Below the pieces are notes generated by a model. That model saw only the letters and a program-made list of their open reading frames with translations. It did no database searches and was not told the origin of the DNA. The position numbers were made by a program, and so were the translations under genes. This document shows, in pieces, positions 42,201-51,727 of a stretch of 64,000 bases of DNA; the first letter of the stretch is position 1, and the number at the start of each line of letters is the position of its first letter. Source of the DNA: Effrenium voratum (taxonomy: Eukaryota; Sar; Dinophyceae; Suessiales; Symbiodiniaceae); the NCBI GenBank assembly GCA_963377175.1, contig CAUJNA010001474.1:1-64000 (forward strand), written 5' to 3'.

Positions 42201-42250
42201 CTGCGACTTTGGGAACCGAGCCTGCAACGGCGCGATTGCAAGAGCGGTCG
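39250..42250. other. Host DNA with probable N-terminal kinase exons, otherwise unassigned
   Basis: On the minus strand, exon-like stretches read EHETLDDEVEQEARNRLTTE (about 39,950-39,885) and SSSDDEETDIGKRKKSYPEN (about 39,750-39,675), acidic regions that could precede the kinase domain. Near 40,810-40,740 another reads MGERQAEIPESAKAVGILTF. No domain was recognised elsewhere. Confidence 0.35.
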
Positions 42251-42329
42251 CGCAAACCCCGAGACGACTTCCAAGGACCAGCTCGCAAGAAGCAAAATTC
42301 GCATGGGACAAGCACTCGCAGAGGGTTGA

Positions 42330-42600
42330 TCTGCGCGCCGCAGAACCGTCAAAACTCCTCCTTTTTTGACATCGACCACGCCAATTTTCGCAGAGAATTG
42401 GTCGGACACCGCAGAATCGTTCAAAGTCCTCAGCTTTTTGACATCGACCACGCTGATCTGGAGGGTTGCGGCGCGCGCCGCGTAAAACGTAAAAGTTCCA
42501 CATTTTGTCTGACATCGACCACGCCGACCCCTGCAGCGAGTCGATCCGTACGCCGCAAAATCGTAGAAGTCGTCAGCTTTTCGACATCAACACCCCCCCC
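42330..42600. repeat. Degenerate ~75-90-bp tandem repeat with TTTTTGACATCGACCACGC
   Basis: TTTTGACATCGACCACGC or close variants occur at about 42,363, 42,434, 42,508 and 42,576, each preceded by a CGCCGCAAAATCG-like block. An array of at least four diverged units ending in a C-run (42,593-42,606). Confidence 0.75.
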
Positions 42601-42775
42601 CCCCCGCCTTAAAAGATGAGTCTTATTACCGAGCTCTCTCGCGAGCGGTAAGAATCTTCTCTGTAGAAACTGAATTTAACTAGCATAGCTACTACCGCCA
42701 AGCCCAAGAACCCGACCTTTGACGCCCAGACTATCACTTCGCAGGCTATTCCCCAGACTACTCAACTCGCTTCTA

Positions 42776-42925
42776 CGCAGATGGCTCTGCAAAAGTATCT
42801 CTGCGCAGCTGCGCAGATGGCTCTGCGCAAGTTGCTCCGTGCAAATTCGCTCTGCGCAAGTGGCTCTGCGCAGATGGTTCTGAGAAGGTGGCTCTGCGCA
42901 AGTTAACCAAGGGCTCCGCGCGGAA
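42776..42925. repeat. Degenerate TGGCTCTGCGCA repeat
   Basis: Words like GATGGCTCTGCGCAAGT recur about eight times at 14-19-bp spacing. Non-coding, typical host minisatellite. Confidence 0.7.
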
Positions 42926-42929
42926 GAAC

Positions 42930-45900
42930 CCTTCGCGATGCTTTCGGGAAAGCTGAGAGGTTACGCCGGCTCATACTTCAACGACACAACCTGTAGATGC
43001 GTTTTCTTCAACACCTCCGTCAAATCTCAGTTCTAGACAAAGCAACATGCCTGTCCACGGATCTCGCCGACGCAAGGTTCGGGGGGGGGGGGGGGGAACT
43101 TGCAGCAATGGAAGAATCCACAATTGAAGCTCCAACCATGCTTAGAAGTCCACTAAGGTCTGACCCCAAGACAAAACGTCCGTCCCTGACTCGGTCTCTG
43201 CTTCCCCCTCCGGTCCTGCTCCGTGCCTATGGTTGTCGTTACCCGCTCAAGCCCACTGCTCCGCCAGCTTTCCCGGTGCGCTTGCAAGTTTGCGCCTTGA
43301 AAAACAGGGATCTCCTGTAAATCCTGTCATAGACGCCTCATGCCGAAGCCAAACCGCATGCCCAACTTTGCTGCATGTAGTGCTCCATGTGCTGAAAAAT
43401 TATTGCTTGCTCTCCGTGTCCCTTCGACCTTCGGCTGCGCGCGATGGGAACCTCTCAACGTTGCCATTTCAGCTGCCTGTGCCATCCCATGGAAATGTGC
43501 TGGGTTCTCGATTGAAACTCCATCTGCCAGACTCCAACCATGGTTCTGTCTAATTAGGCATCAAGGCTCGAGTCTGAGCTTGAGCTTGATCCAGCCAATG
43601 AAAAGCCAAACCGTGAAGACACATGCCTTTTGCTTCGACTCGACTCGTTCGACGTGGTTCAACGTGGTGAGACTACGCAGATTCGGAGAGCTGCATAGAA
43701 CAAGCCTTCAGCAGCATCCATGGCCCAACGTCCTCTGCTTCTATGTGGGATGGCAAATGCGTAGGCAAGGAGTGGCTGCGCATGTTCAGGGCATCTGCGA
43801 ATCCTCAGCGCTCCAAAAACAAAGAAGGCACGAAGGACATGCCGTGCCATCACCCCATTGACTCGAGTTGTGTGCAAGTTTGCCACAATCGCGACACCTA
43901 CAAGCCAAGCAGCCCTGCGCCCTTTGGGCAATTCCTTCCTGAGCGCTGAAAGCACTGAAAGCTTGCGAGCCTAGAATGCAGGAGGGTCTCTTCTGTTAGA
44001 AAATTGGCGACCCCCGCAAGGAGTGCTTCACAAGGGGGGCGATTCTTCCACCCCTTGCAAAAAAAAAAAAACCTGTTGGAATGGCTCTTCCGTTGGGTCG
44101 CACAAGCCCGGAGATCCTGCCCAGCGGCCACCAGGTGATCGGGCAGACTCAGATCCGAGACCTCTTCCCCCTCCTCGTCCCGCGCCTGCGGGAAAAAAAT
44201 TGAACGGGATGGAAAGGCCAAAGAAAGCGCCGACTCAATGCCTCCTTCATGGCCCATTTCTCGGAGAAACCATAGGTGAAAGAATGCTGGGTTGTCAGCA
44301 CGCGAGCGCTGCAACAAAGACACGAATCTGCAAGGAAACGGGAAGCTTGAGGCATGGTAAGAGACAGTCTCAGTCAGGGGATTGAATCGGGGCCTTGCTT
44401 ACTGCGTCCCAGCCTCAATGACGCTGATCAACCTGAGAGACCATAGAAATGGGATCCGCTTCAACAACCCTGACACAGCCAGCCCAGGAACAGCAGACCA
44501 AAGATCTGCAGGTACCTGAGCCGCACGCGATTCACGCTTTCGAGCGTACGGTGCCTCCAAAATCCAACCAAGTTGCTGGAACAGCGGTCCGGGGTATTCA
44601 GCCGCAAGCCCGCAGAAGATTTCGCCCTGCAATACTGCCTGGAGCAAAGGCTCTTACGCTTCAAGGATTCTGGTGCAGACTTCCGTAAGCTTGGCGTCCA
44701 CGATTTCTGTTGGCTGCCGAATTTACGCCAGGCAGCGAAGTAGCAGGTTCCGCTGTCAGCATTCCTCGGGCAGGCGGCAACCCCGCAAAAGAAGCAGCAC
44801 TGTCCCGGAGTCCAAAGACGAAGTTTCACTTGGATACAGCAAGTTCGAACCGTTTCCGGTCTCATCTTTGCAAGTACGGAAAGTTCCTCAATCAGCACTT
44901 GCACACGGGGAGCGCGTTTGACCAGCCTAATTGGGAGCTCAAGCAGTCTCAGCTGCGTGGCGGTCGGTAGGCCAAAGCAGTCGGTCCGAAGCTACGACTA
45001 ACAAGCTGCCACTTTCAGATCACAAGCTCACTGTAAAACATTTGATCCTTGAGCTAGCCTTCATTTATAGAAACCTCCGGGTTTCAATATGCCAACCTCG
45101 GCATCTTCTCAACTTTAAGCCAAGCTTCAGCCTGCCGCGGTGCGTCCAGTTCGCAAACAACGCTGGGGTGGATAGCCAAGTGCCCTCATCTATATGCCAG
45201 CGCTCCTGGTGTCGGGGGAAAAAAGAACAGCGTGTTGTGAAGAATCAATGTTGATAGGGCTTCGCTCACAACTCCCGTGGCACTGGAACTAGTTGAGACG
45301 TGCATTCTTCGAATAAATATGCCCTCCTCGTGAAACAGCTAAGAAAAGCTAACGCAAAACGGGCGTGCTGTCTCAAGCAGTCGTGTTTTTGTTTGGAAGG
45401 CAATTCCAATCATACATTCCACACATGCAGCAAGGCCTTGTTCAGAGCAAGGCTCCACTCGTTGCTACGGTCGTACAGCTCAAATGTAACTGCTCATGTC
45501 ACTACACACCCACTTGTGCCCCAAAACAAACTAAAGTTGCGGCTGCACAAGTCTTTTAAGCACACATATTCACAAGCATGAAGCAATACCCTTTTACCCC
45601 AAGGGGTCCTGTGCAACATGGTGGACTGCACACTGCCGGATGCTGGGCCACCAAAAAACAATAAAGTGGGCCAGCCATTTGCACGCACGGTAGTATGAAA
45701 CACCTAATAGAATGCGGTTTTGGCCCGAAAAGGAGGCATAATCAGCACTTGTTCGGCCAAAGTGTCGAAAGTGTCGCGAAGGTGGAACGCAGCCGCTTCA
45801 AGCTTCGGAGAAAAAAAGCACGGTTGTGACTTGTTTGTGTCCCCTCTTGGAGGGAAAGGTATTGAAGCAATATTGCTTCATTCTCACGAATGTCACAATG

Positions 45901-45970
45901 TCGGCTCATCCGCAAGACCCAATTAAGTGTTTATCCGTTTGCGCGGGCCGGCCGCGCCGGCGGACTGCAA
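42930..45970. other. Host DNA, no gene confidently recognised
   Basis: GC-rich, several short ORFs on both strands, no known domain. A run of at least 18 G lies near 43,080-43,097. Confidence 0.4.
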
Positions 45971-45971
45971 G

Positions 45972-45975
<4 letters not shown>

Positions 45976-46023
<48 letters not shown>
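45976..46023. repeat. (AG)n microsatellite at the right-element border
   Basis: 24 uninterrupted AG units, about 90 bp before the putative terminal sequence of the right viral element. Confidence 0.95.
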
Positions 46024-46025
<2 letters not shown>

Positions 46026-46112
46026 TAGGACTTTCTACGGTTTCACGGGTTGGCTTTTGGGCGGGTCTTCTGGTTTGTCATTTAATGAAATGTTTATAGG
46101 TTAAAAGTTCAC

Positions 46113-46157
46113 TATAATTATAACATATAGGAATTTAAATGATATAATTATGGTTTA
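46113..46157. other. Putative right-element terminal sequence shared with the left element
   Basis: TATAATTATAACATATA (46113-46129) and TATGGTTTA (46149-46157) are the inverse complements of 14840-14856 and 14807-14815. AT-rich, so chance similarity is possible, but both copies lie at the outer edge of their element. Confidence 0.4.
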
Positions 46158-46165
46158 GTTTTGAA

Positions 46166-46743
46166 TTATACAGGTTCATCAACAATTAGCTTAAACCTTA
46201 TGCTTTTGACTCCTCCAAACTCCGTTCTACTTCTTTCTTCATCAATACAACTGTTTACTTCTTGATACGACGCCATCATTACTTCAGATAAATTATCTAT
46301 GGTTACATTATCTACAACATCATCACTATGAGAAAAGAACGTAAAAGTTCTAGAATCATCGTCTTGATGATCCCCCACAAACAAACATACCTCAACTATT
46401 AACGTTACTTCATAACCTTCACCAGTTTCAAGGTCATCTAACAAACAATCTAAGTTTTCATTTTCATTAAAAACTATATCTTCGATGCTTTTAATGCTTA
46501 AAGGTATATTCCTTGTAATGTAATACTTAATTATGTGTCTCTTGAAATCATCACCACCTACAACAGTGCAGTGCTTTGTCTTTCTTTTTGTTTCAGTTCT
46601 GTTAAATTTATATCGTTGTTGTATTCTCTTTAATGTCTCAATATGATTATGTTTTATATTCAAATACTCCGGTTCACCTAATTTATATGAAATTATATTT
46701 TTGTTGATATATCAACAGGTAAGGTAGTCCAATTCTCACTCAT
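46166..46743 (-). pseudogene. Hypothetical PLV protein, ~190 aa, one-base frameshift
   Basis: Start MSENWTTLPVDIST at 46743. The frame breaks in CAACAAAAATATAAT (about 46,698-46,706); one A more would join it to ISYKLGEPEYLNIKHNH and the remaining 165 codons. The rest has an acidic middle and ends GVKSIRFKLIVDEPV. An early-type TACTTAAAGA box lies at 46771-46780 (minus). First gene inside the right element; family not recognised. Confidence 0.55.
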
Positions 46744-46770
46744 TGTCTCTTATTATATTATATTAGTTTT

Positions 46771-46780
46771 TCTTTAAGTA
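46771..46780 (-). promoter_or_regulatory. Early-type promoter box TACTTAAAGA
   Basis: Reads AACTACTTAAAGAAAAAC on the minus strand, 28 nt before the first start codon of the right element. Confidence 0.45.
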
Positions 46781-46882
46781 GTTTTTAGCTGGGGGTTTCA
46801 GGTTTCATTTAAATACCTTGTTAGATTATAAAACGTTGTTGTAATCATATTATAGTTACAGATAATATGAATAAACCTATTC

Positions 46883-47315
46883 TCAGTGTTTCCAGTCTCC
46901 TATGTTGTTCCAAGAACTGCTTAAGATGTTTCTGATATTATACCAGATTAAGTTAACGTCATAATCTTTCATTGGTGCTCTTTGTTGTATTAAATAACGC
47001 AACACTGATATCAAAGAATAATAATTTCAATGCATTGTTGTCATTCCTCCTCTTTCATTAATACTATTACCATTATGTTTAACGAGTTCTTCTTTCATTA
47101 TGTTTTCGTAAATATCTTTTATCCATTGATGATTTTGTTCTCCATACTCGGCGAACATATCTATATATATATATATATATATCTTCCATTGTTTTATCGT
47201 TTTTAATTATTTCAATGACTTGTTTATATGATGGATAGGGATTATCCTTAATGAAACTCAATCTTATTTTTCTATCCTGTTCCAGCTCCTTTTCTGTCAC
47301 TCCTATCATTGGCAT
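46883..47315 (-). pseudogene. Hypothetical PLV protein, ~140 aa, broken by (TA)n and an in-frame TGA
   Basis: MPMIGVTEKELEQDRKIRLS starts at 47315. The (TA)n tract at 47,160-47,182 shifts the frame; the neighbouring frame continues as MFAEYGEQNHQWIKDIYENI and MTTMH. It then meets a TGA and stays open as NYYSLISVLRYLIQQ and IWYNIRNILSSSWNNIGDW to 46,883. An early-type box lies at 47342-47351 (minus). Divergent from the integrase. Function unknown. Confidence 0.45.
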
Positions 47316-47397
47316 TTCACTTCTTAATATTGTAAGTTAATATTTCTTTAAGTTATTTTATGTTAAGGGGTGGGGGTTTATGTTGATAAAAATATTT

Positions 47398-47401
47398 TCT
47401 A
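47398..47401 (+). promoter_or_regulatory. TCTA late-type box of the integrase gene
   Basis: ATTTTCTAACAAATAATATA, 13 nt before the ATG at 47414. Confidence 0.4.
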
Positions 47402-47413
47402 ACAAATAATATA

Positions 47414-48340
47414 ATGGCAAGATTAACGAAAGACCAAATAATCAGCAACATCTATTATGACTTGGACGATGGTTTCGGAAGCACACAAGCAACACACAAG
47501 AAGGCAAAGGAAGAAGACCCAACGATAACATTAGAAGATGTAAAGTCTTTCTTAAAGAAACAACCAAATAAACAAATCAAAAATTATAGAGGCACTAATT
47601 CCTATACCGCCCCGTTTGCTAGGTATGAATATCAAATAGACATAATGCATATGTCACCTTTAGCTAAAGACAAGAATGTTCCACAGTATGCTTTAGTCGT
47701 GATTGACATCTTCAGTAAATTAGCAGATGTAATTCCGATGGAGGAAAGAGACGGAGAGCACGTTTTGAAGGCGCTTAGAGCAAGTTTTAAAAAGATGGGT
47801 TACCCGATGTCTGTGTATTCTGATGATGATGGAGCGTTTGCAACCAAAAACCAAGTTCAGGATTTCTTCAACAGCGAAGGTATCAAACACATAATAACGA
47901 AGACACACGCAAATGTAGCCGAACGTTTTATTAGGACAATGAAAAACAAAATTCATGATAGAGCTAGGTTTAATAATATGAAATGGACCGATGCCTTAAC
48001 ACCAGCATTGAAACAGTATAACAGCACATTACACTCGTCAACAAGGATGACACCAACCGAAGCACACAAGGACGACAATGAAATAAATGTAAAGGTCAAT
48101 CTGAAACTACGAGAAAAGAACAAAAGAAAGTATCCCAGAATACAGGAGAACGATAAGATAAAAGTGTTTCAAAAGAAAAGGGGCAATTACACCGACAGAA
48201 AAGAGTATAACTCTAAATGGTCTAATAAAATATTCAATGTTGATAAAATTGAATATGATATTATGGGTAATAAAACTTACAGAGTAGCAGGAATAAACAA
48301 ACCACTTCTGAGACACGAAATTTTGTTAGTTAATGATTAA
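47414..48340 (+). CDS. Retroviral-type (rve) DDE integrase, Polinton family, 308 aa
   Basis: Intact. Catalytic triad: Asp in RYEYQIDIMHMS (about residue 75), Asp in SVYSDDDGAFA (about 136-138), Glu in HANVAERFIRTMKNKIHDR (about 171). YALVVIDIFSKLADVIPM is the RNase-H-fold strand typical of rve integrases. The C-terminal VFQKKRGNYTDRKEYNSKWS and LRHEILLV form an SH3/chromo-like tail. Such enzymes integrate Polintons/Mavericks and Mavirus into host chromosomes, making 5-6-bp target duplications. Its presence explains chromosomal location of the right element. No integrase is visible in the left element, whose other end is outside the window. Confidence 0.9.
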   Translation: MARLTKDQIISNIYYDLDDGFGSTQATHKKAKEEDPTITLEDVKSFLKKQPNKQIKNYRGTNSYTAPFARYEYQIDIMHMSPLAKDKNVPQYALVVIDIFSKLADVIPMEERDGEHVLKALRASFKKMGYPMSVYSDDDGAFATKNQVQDFFNSEGIKHIITKTHANVAERFIRTMKNKIHDRARFNNMKWTDALTPALKQYNSTLHSSTRMTPTEAHKDDNEINVKVNLKLREKNKRKYPRIQENDKIKVFQKKRGNYTDRKEYNSKWSNKIFNVDKIEYDIMGNKTYRVAGINKPLLRHEILLVND

Positions 48341-48613
48341 ACATATTTCTTGGTATCTTCAATATACTTGACTTGGTAGAAATCCAGACTTGATTGCTTA
48401 GGTTCTTTAATAACTTTTTCATTAAGTTTTTTAATATATACATTTCGTTTTTAATATATACACTTCAGTGCTCTCTCTATCAACTTCTTTTGGTTGGTAA
48501 TTATTAGAATTATTGTAAGCTGGTTTCTTCATACTTTCTAACAGTTGATAAATGCGTTTATTTTGTTCCATTATTTCATCAATCTTCAAGATTAGTTTAT
48601 CCACACCTTCCAT
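48337..48613 (-). pseudogene. Small coiled-coil PLV protein, frameshifted by a short duplication
   Basis: MEGVDKLILKIDEIMEQNKR and LLESMKKPAYNNSN, then the frame is lost in a ~20-bp direct duplication (TTTTTAATATATAC twice, about 48,427-48,466). The neighbouring frame reads YIKKLNEKVIKEPKQSSLDF and YIEDTKKYV to a stop at 48,337-48,339, overlapping the integrase stop codon. The duplication is probably the lesion. Helical, likely oligomeric; function unknown. Confidence 0.5.
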
Positions 48614-48654
48614 ATATACTATATTATAAAACTAAAGTTTTAAAACTGAATATT

Positions 48655-48963
48655 TTAATTTCGAAGGTCTTTGTTACTTAAATGTTTAAATTCTTCGCCT
48701 TCTACCATAAGTCTAACAATGTTATCTAAATCTTTTTGAGTATGTCCACATACTAACGCTTTGTCTAGATATAAATATTCATAGCTAAGACCAAAACTAA
48801 GTAATAAAAAGTTATATTTTTTAGTTTGAGTACGAGTTAAGACTATTTTACATCCACACTTACAGGTATAATAACTAACACCATTATAATTATTGTCTCC
48901 AATTTGTTTATCTAATTCAAGTGCTCCAAAATGTAAATGTGTTAAACTTGAAAATTCAACCAT
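48655..48963 (-). CDS. CxCGC zinc protein, 102 aa
   Basis: Intact. YYTCKCGCKIVLTRTQTKKY and, 40 residues on, LVCGHTQKDLDNIVRLM. The pair C-x-C-G-C ... C-x-H-x-Q-x-D-L-D-x-I-V also occurs in the protein at 56,449-56,778, so the two are paralogues in one element. The Cys and His probably bind zinc. Early-type box (TATTTAAAGAG) about 58 nt upstream at 49,021-49,032. Function unknown. Confidence 0.65.
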   Translation of the reverse strand: MVEFSSLTHLHFGALELDKQIGDNNYNGVSYYTCKCGCKIVLTRTQTKKYNFLLLSFGLSYEYLYLDKALVCGHTQKDLDNIVRLMVEGEEFKHLSNKDLRN

Positions 48964-49031
48964 ATACTATATTATTCAACTATACTTTTAAAACTAAATG
49001 TTTAAATTATGTTAATTCTTCTCTTTAAATA

Positions 49032-49388
49032 CTAATTTTTCATCATTTGTTTAATAGTTTCCTGCGTTTCGTTATCACCATTTTCCGAGAGTGCTGCATC
49101 CTTACCCCATTTAAAAGTTATATTATGAACATCTGTTTCTAAGTTGATACTGTCTTTAGTTTTATCAATATTCATTTTCTTATCATTTTTACTAATTTTG
49201 AAACTTGTTGGAATACACGAACATTTACAATGTCCTTTCTTTTGTATTTGTAATTCATTCTTAAGTTCTAACATTCTTTTGCATGTAGGACAAACAACCT
49301 CAATAACTGATGTTTCTTTAACAATTTCTCCATCAGTTGATGAAACACTTAAACCTGTCTTATTCTTTTGGTTTTTCTTTTTTGGCAT
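49032..49388 (-). CDS. Zinc-ribbon protein, 118 aa (intact copy)
   Basis: Basic start MPKKKNQKNK, ribbon VVCPTCKRMLELKNELQIQ and KCSCIPT, then an acidic C-terminus. It is homologous to the frameshifted left gene at 13,293-13,611 over the whole length, including NDKKMNIDK. It overlaps the next gene by 29 nt, the same arrangement as in the left element. Possible nucleic-acid-binding or transcription-linked role. Confidence 0.7.
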   Translation of the reverse strand: MPKKKNQKNKTGLSVSSTDGEIVKETSVIEVVCPTCKRMLELKNELQIQKKGHCKCSCIPTSFKISKNDKKMNIDKTKDSINLETDVHNITFKWGKDAALSENGDNETQETIKQMMKN

Positions 49389-49554
49389 TTATATTAATAT
49401 TTACATTTTTATTTTTGATATATTGTATTCCTAGCTTAATTAATTCTAATGAATAATAACAACATTTCTTAATTTTATTATTGGTTATCACAACATCTTC
49501 TATATGTTGTACTTCATTTATTATATCAATATAATCTGTATAACTCCTTTTCAT
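49360..49554 (-). CDS. Conserved small PLV protein MKRSYTDY, 64 aa
   Basis: MKRSYTDYIDIINEVQHIED, a hydrophobic helix CCYYSLELIKLGIQYIKN and basic tail. The frame is open upstream into the hyperconserved element, but the start is taken at 49,554 because the left homologue aligns exactly from MKRSYTDY and the upstream conservation is nucleotide-level, not coding. Function unknown. Confidence 0.7.
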   Translation of the reverse strand: MKRSYTDYIDIINEVQHIEDVVITNNKIKKCCYYSLELIKLGIQYIKNKNVNININAKKEKPKE

Positions 49555-49577
49555 ATTAACTAATAAGATGAAATAAT

Positions 49578-49696
49578 TATTTAATCTTATTATTTTCATG
49601 CATAATAGAATATTGGTGGGGCACAGCACTTGGGGTTTTCATTGCACACGCGAGCAAGACACAAAACTAATTATCTTCAATGCTTATTGATTGAAG
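49578..49696. other. Hyperconserved intergenic element (right copy)
   Basis: 119 nt matching the inverse complement of 12,813-12,930 with three substitutions and one indel; 49,578-49,655 is identical. It contains the core GGTGGGGCACAGCACTTGGG and the hairpin CTTCAAT-GCTTATTG-ATTGAAG at 49,675-49,696. Similarity falls off abruptly on both sides. Located between divergent genes (MKRSYTDY protein and ATPase). Confidence 0.8.
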
Positions 49697-49780
49697 TTGA
49701 TGAAAGAGCCTGTTCTACTACGATAGACACCATTCATATCATAGCAATGCTTTCATACAATAAATAATATTAGTTTATTT

Positions 49781-49784
49781 TCTA
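49781..49784 (+). promoter_or_regulatory. TCTA late-type box of the ATPase gene
   Basis: TTATTTTCTAAATATTTTCA, 24 nt before the ATG at 49808. Confidence 0.4.
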
Positions 49785-49807
49785 AATATTTTCAATATTA
49801 GTACTTT

Positions 49808-50563
49808 ATGTCTGAAGTTCCCATTATAAAACCAATAAACATAACTGACTATGAATTCAACCAATCCAAATATGAACATGTACCAAAACTACCTTTTCGC
49901 TCAATTGTTGTTGCTTCATCAACGGGTGGCAAAACAGCTTTAATCCAAAACCTTATCCTAAATGTTTATAGGGACTGCTTCGCTCGTATATTCATTTTTA
50001 GCCCGTCTGTTCATAATGACCCTACCTTCGTTGAAGTCAAGAAATATCAAAAAGATAATATGAAGGTTGATGATGGAAAAGAAAAGTTATATTATGACAC
50101 CTACCAACCTGAAGAACTGGAAGAAATAATTAACACGCAAAGAAAGATAATTCATTATATGAAAGAACAGAAGATGAAGAAACTACATTCAATTTTAATC
50201 ATAGTTGATGATTTTGCAGACGACCCTAAATTTGTTAGATACAGCAAGTTATTACATGGACTGGCAACGAGAGGCAGGCACGACGCCATTAGTTTTTGTT
50301 TAAGCGTTCAAAAATACCGTGTCCTAGCACCAATCATTAGGTTGAATTCAAGTTCGTTGTATATATTCAAGTTAAAGAATGTATCAGAGTTAATGTCATT
50401 CATTGAGGAAAACTCTGACATTGTTGATAAAGAGCAACTGTTAAATATGTATCATAAAGCAGTAGATGACAAGCCCTACTCCTTCTTTTATGTCAATATG
50501 AATTCCAAAGATGTTAATAATATGTTTTATGTTAGATTTGAGAAAGCTTTTAAAATAAAATAA
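49808..50563 (+). CDS. Packaging ATPase (FtsK-HerA/A32 type), 251 aa, intact
   Basis: Walker A in VVASSTGGKTALIQNLIL (about residues 36-45). Walker B in HSILIIVDDFADDP (about 134-147), followed by YSKLLHGLATRGRHDA with the Arg expected of this ATPase class. YSFFYVNMNSKDVNNMF lies near the C-terminus. About 75% identical in protein to the left pseudogene copy. It powers packaging of viral DNA into the capsid in PLVs and virophages. Its last 38 nt are repeated downstream of the next gene (51,150-51,187). Confidence 0.9.
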   Translation: MSEVPIIKPINITDYEFNQSKYEHVPKLPFRSIVVASSTGGKTALIQNLILNVYRDCFARIFIFSPSVHNDPTFVEVKKYQKDNMKVDDGKEKLYYDTYQPEELEEIINTQRKIIHYMKEQKMKKLHSILIIVDDFADDPKFVRYSKLLHGLATRGRHDAISFCLSVQKYRVLAPIIRLNSSSLYIFKLKNVSELMSFIEENSDIVDKEQLLNMYHKAVDDKPYSFFYVNMNSKDVNNMFYVRFEKAFKIK

Positions 50564-50564
50564 A

Positions 50565-50582
50565 TCTATTATATATTATAGA
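50565..50582. promoter_or_regulatory. Near-palindromic TCTA box abutting a start codon
   Basis: TCTATTATATATTATAGA is an 18-bp palindrome with one mismatched pair, directly before the ATG at 50583. TCTA appears on both strands. Confidence 0.4.
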
Positions 50583-51136
50583 ATGTTAAAAATGTTTCAA
50601 GAAAGAATATATGAAGAACCAGTAAGGTTTTTCGGTGATGACGGACGTAGTCCCTCATCAGGGCGAAGCCGTGATGACGGACGTAGTCCCTCATCAGGGC
50701 GAAGCCGTGATGACGGACGTAGTCCCTCATCAGGGCGAAGCCGTGATGACGGATGTAGTCCCTCATCAGGGCGAAGCCGTGATGACGGACGTAGTCCCTC
50801 ATCAGGGCGAAGCCGTGATGACGGATGTAGTCCCTCATCAGGGCGAAGCCGTGATGACGGATGTAGTCCCTCATCAGGGCGAAGCCGTGATGACATACCA
50901 AAACAAATTAAAGAATACCGGAAGCAAAGACTACAACAATTAGTAGAGTGTGAATGTGGTGAAACTTTTTTAATGAAGGATGCTCCTGACCATATTGAAG
51001 TAATTGTCATATTACTTTTAAGGAAGAAGAAAGAAGAAGGAAAGAATTGGAAGAACATATTCGTATAGAAAATGATACTGATAGTGATAGTGATAATTAT
51101 AGTGATGGTGGTTCAACAAGAGTGTCAAATGATTAA
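50583..51136 (+). pseudogene. CxCG zinc protein carrying a 36-bp tandem repeat insertion, frameshifted
   Basis: N-terminus MLKMFQERIYEEPVRFFG, then seven copies of DDGRSPSSGRSR from the nucleotide array, then PKQIKEYRKQRLQQLVECEC and GETFLMKDAPDH, a CxCG...H knuckle. Near 50,998 the frame slips. The next frame reads NCHITFKEEERRRKELEEHI and an acidic tail NDTDSDSDNYSDGGS to the TAA at 51,134. The basic-Ser/Arg repeat is GC-rich and unlike the AT-rich gene around it, so it looks inserted or expanded. Flanked by a 38-nt direct repeat of the ATPase 3' end. Confidence 0.6.
50636..50894. repeat. 36-bp minisatellite, seven full units
   Basis: Unit TGATGACGGACGTAGTCCCT plus CATCAGGGCGAAGCCG, starting at 50636, 50672, 50708, 50744, 50780, 50816, 50852, and a 7-nt partial. 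Only C/T variation (GACGT or GATGT) separates units. TGATGA and TCATCA within each unit are inverse complements, so units can fold into hairpins. The array is free of stops in at least two plus- and two minus-strand frames. Confidence 0.95.
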
Positions 51137-51149
51137 AAAAATAACTAAA

Positions 51150-51187
51150 TATGTTAGATTTGAAAAAGCATTTAAAATAAAATAAAT
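51150..51187. repeat. Duplicated 3' end of the ATPase gene
   Basis: 38 nt matching 50528-50565 with two differences; both read YVRFEKAFKIK-stop. The pair flanks the repeat-bearing gene as direct repeats 622 bp apart, a footprint of insertion or recombination there. Confidence 0.85.
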
Positions 51188-51200
51188 ATTCAAATATATT

Positions 51201-51661
51201 ATGTTATTTTATGATTTACCATTAGACATTAAAAAACTTGTATTATCTTATAGTTTAGGTGATGTTAAATTATTTTAAAAAAAAATAATAGTAATATTGT
51301 TAAAAATTATATTAATAAATATAAACCAGTTTATAAGTCCTACACATTAAATAACATACATTATGTTGAAATTGATAATATCAATATTAATAATGGAATA
51401 TCATATATTTTTAATTTAAGTGAGTTAGATAAATTACATCAAAAAAATAAACCATTAAAATTATTAATTGAATACGAGCTACTTGCTACATTTCCTTCAT
51501 ATAAATGTATGAAGCATGTTTGCGATCGTGCTTTAACATCAAATAATTTATTTGATATTTATTATTTTCTTAATCAAGATTTTCATGAAATTCAATTGAT
51601 CTATAATAGCGATAATAGCTATAATACGATTAATGCTATTTCAGAACAATTGAAAAAATAA
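51201..51661 (+). pseudogene. F-box-like N-terminus protein, ~153 codons, with an in-frame TAA
   Basis: MLFYDLPLDIKKLVLSYSLG resembles the first helices of F-box proteins (LP.DI...IL.Y). Codon 26 is TAA (51,276-51,278), yet the same frame continues for 127 codons (IVKNYINKYKPVYKSYTLNN, KPLKLLIEYELLATFPSYKC, FDIYYFLNQDFHEIQLIYN) to a TAA at 51,659. A substitution rather than an indel is therefore the lesion. F-box proteins are common in giant viruses and link targets to ubiquitin ligases; the call here rests on the short N-terminus only. No left counterpart. Confidence 0.4.
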
Positions 51662-51727
51662 CTATTAAAATCATCAATGATGATACACAAAGTTTTATTA
51701 TGAGTAAGTTGTATTCATATTTTTTTA

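Noticed and set aside
50636..50894. Possible CRISPR array (36-bp repeats)
   Set aside because: Units are directly adjacent with no spacers and lie inside a viral reading frame in a eukaryotic contig.
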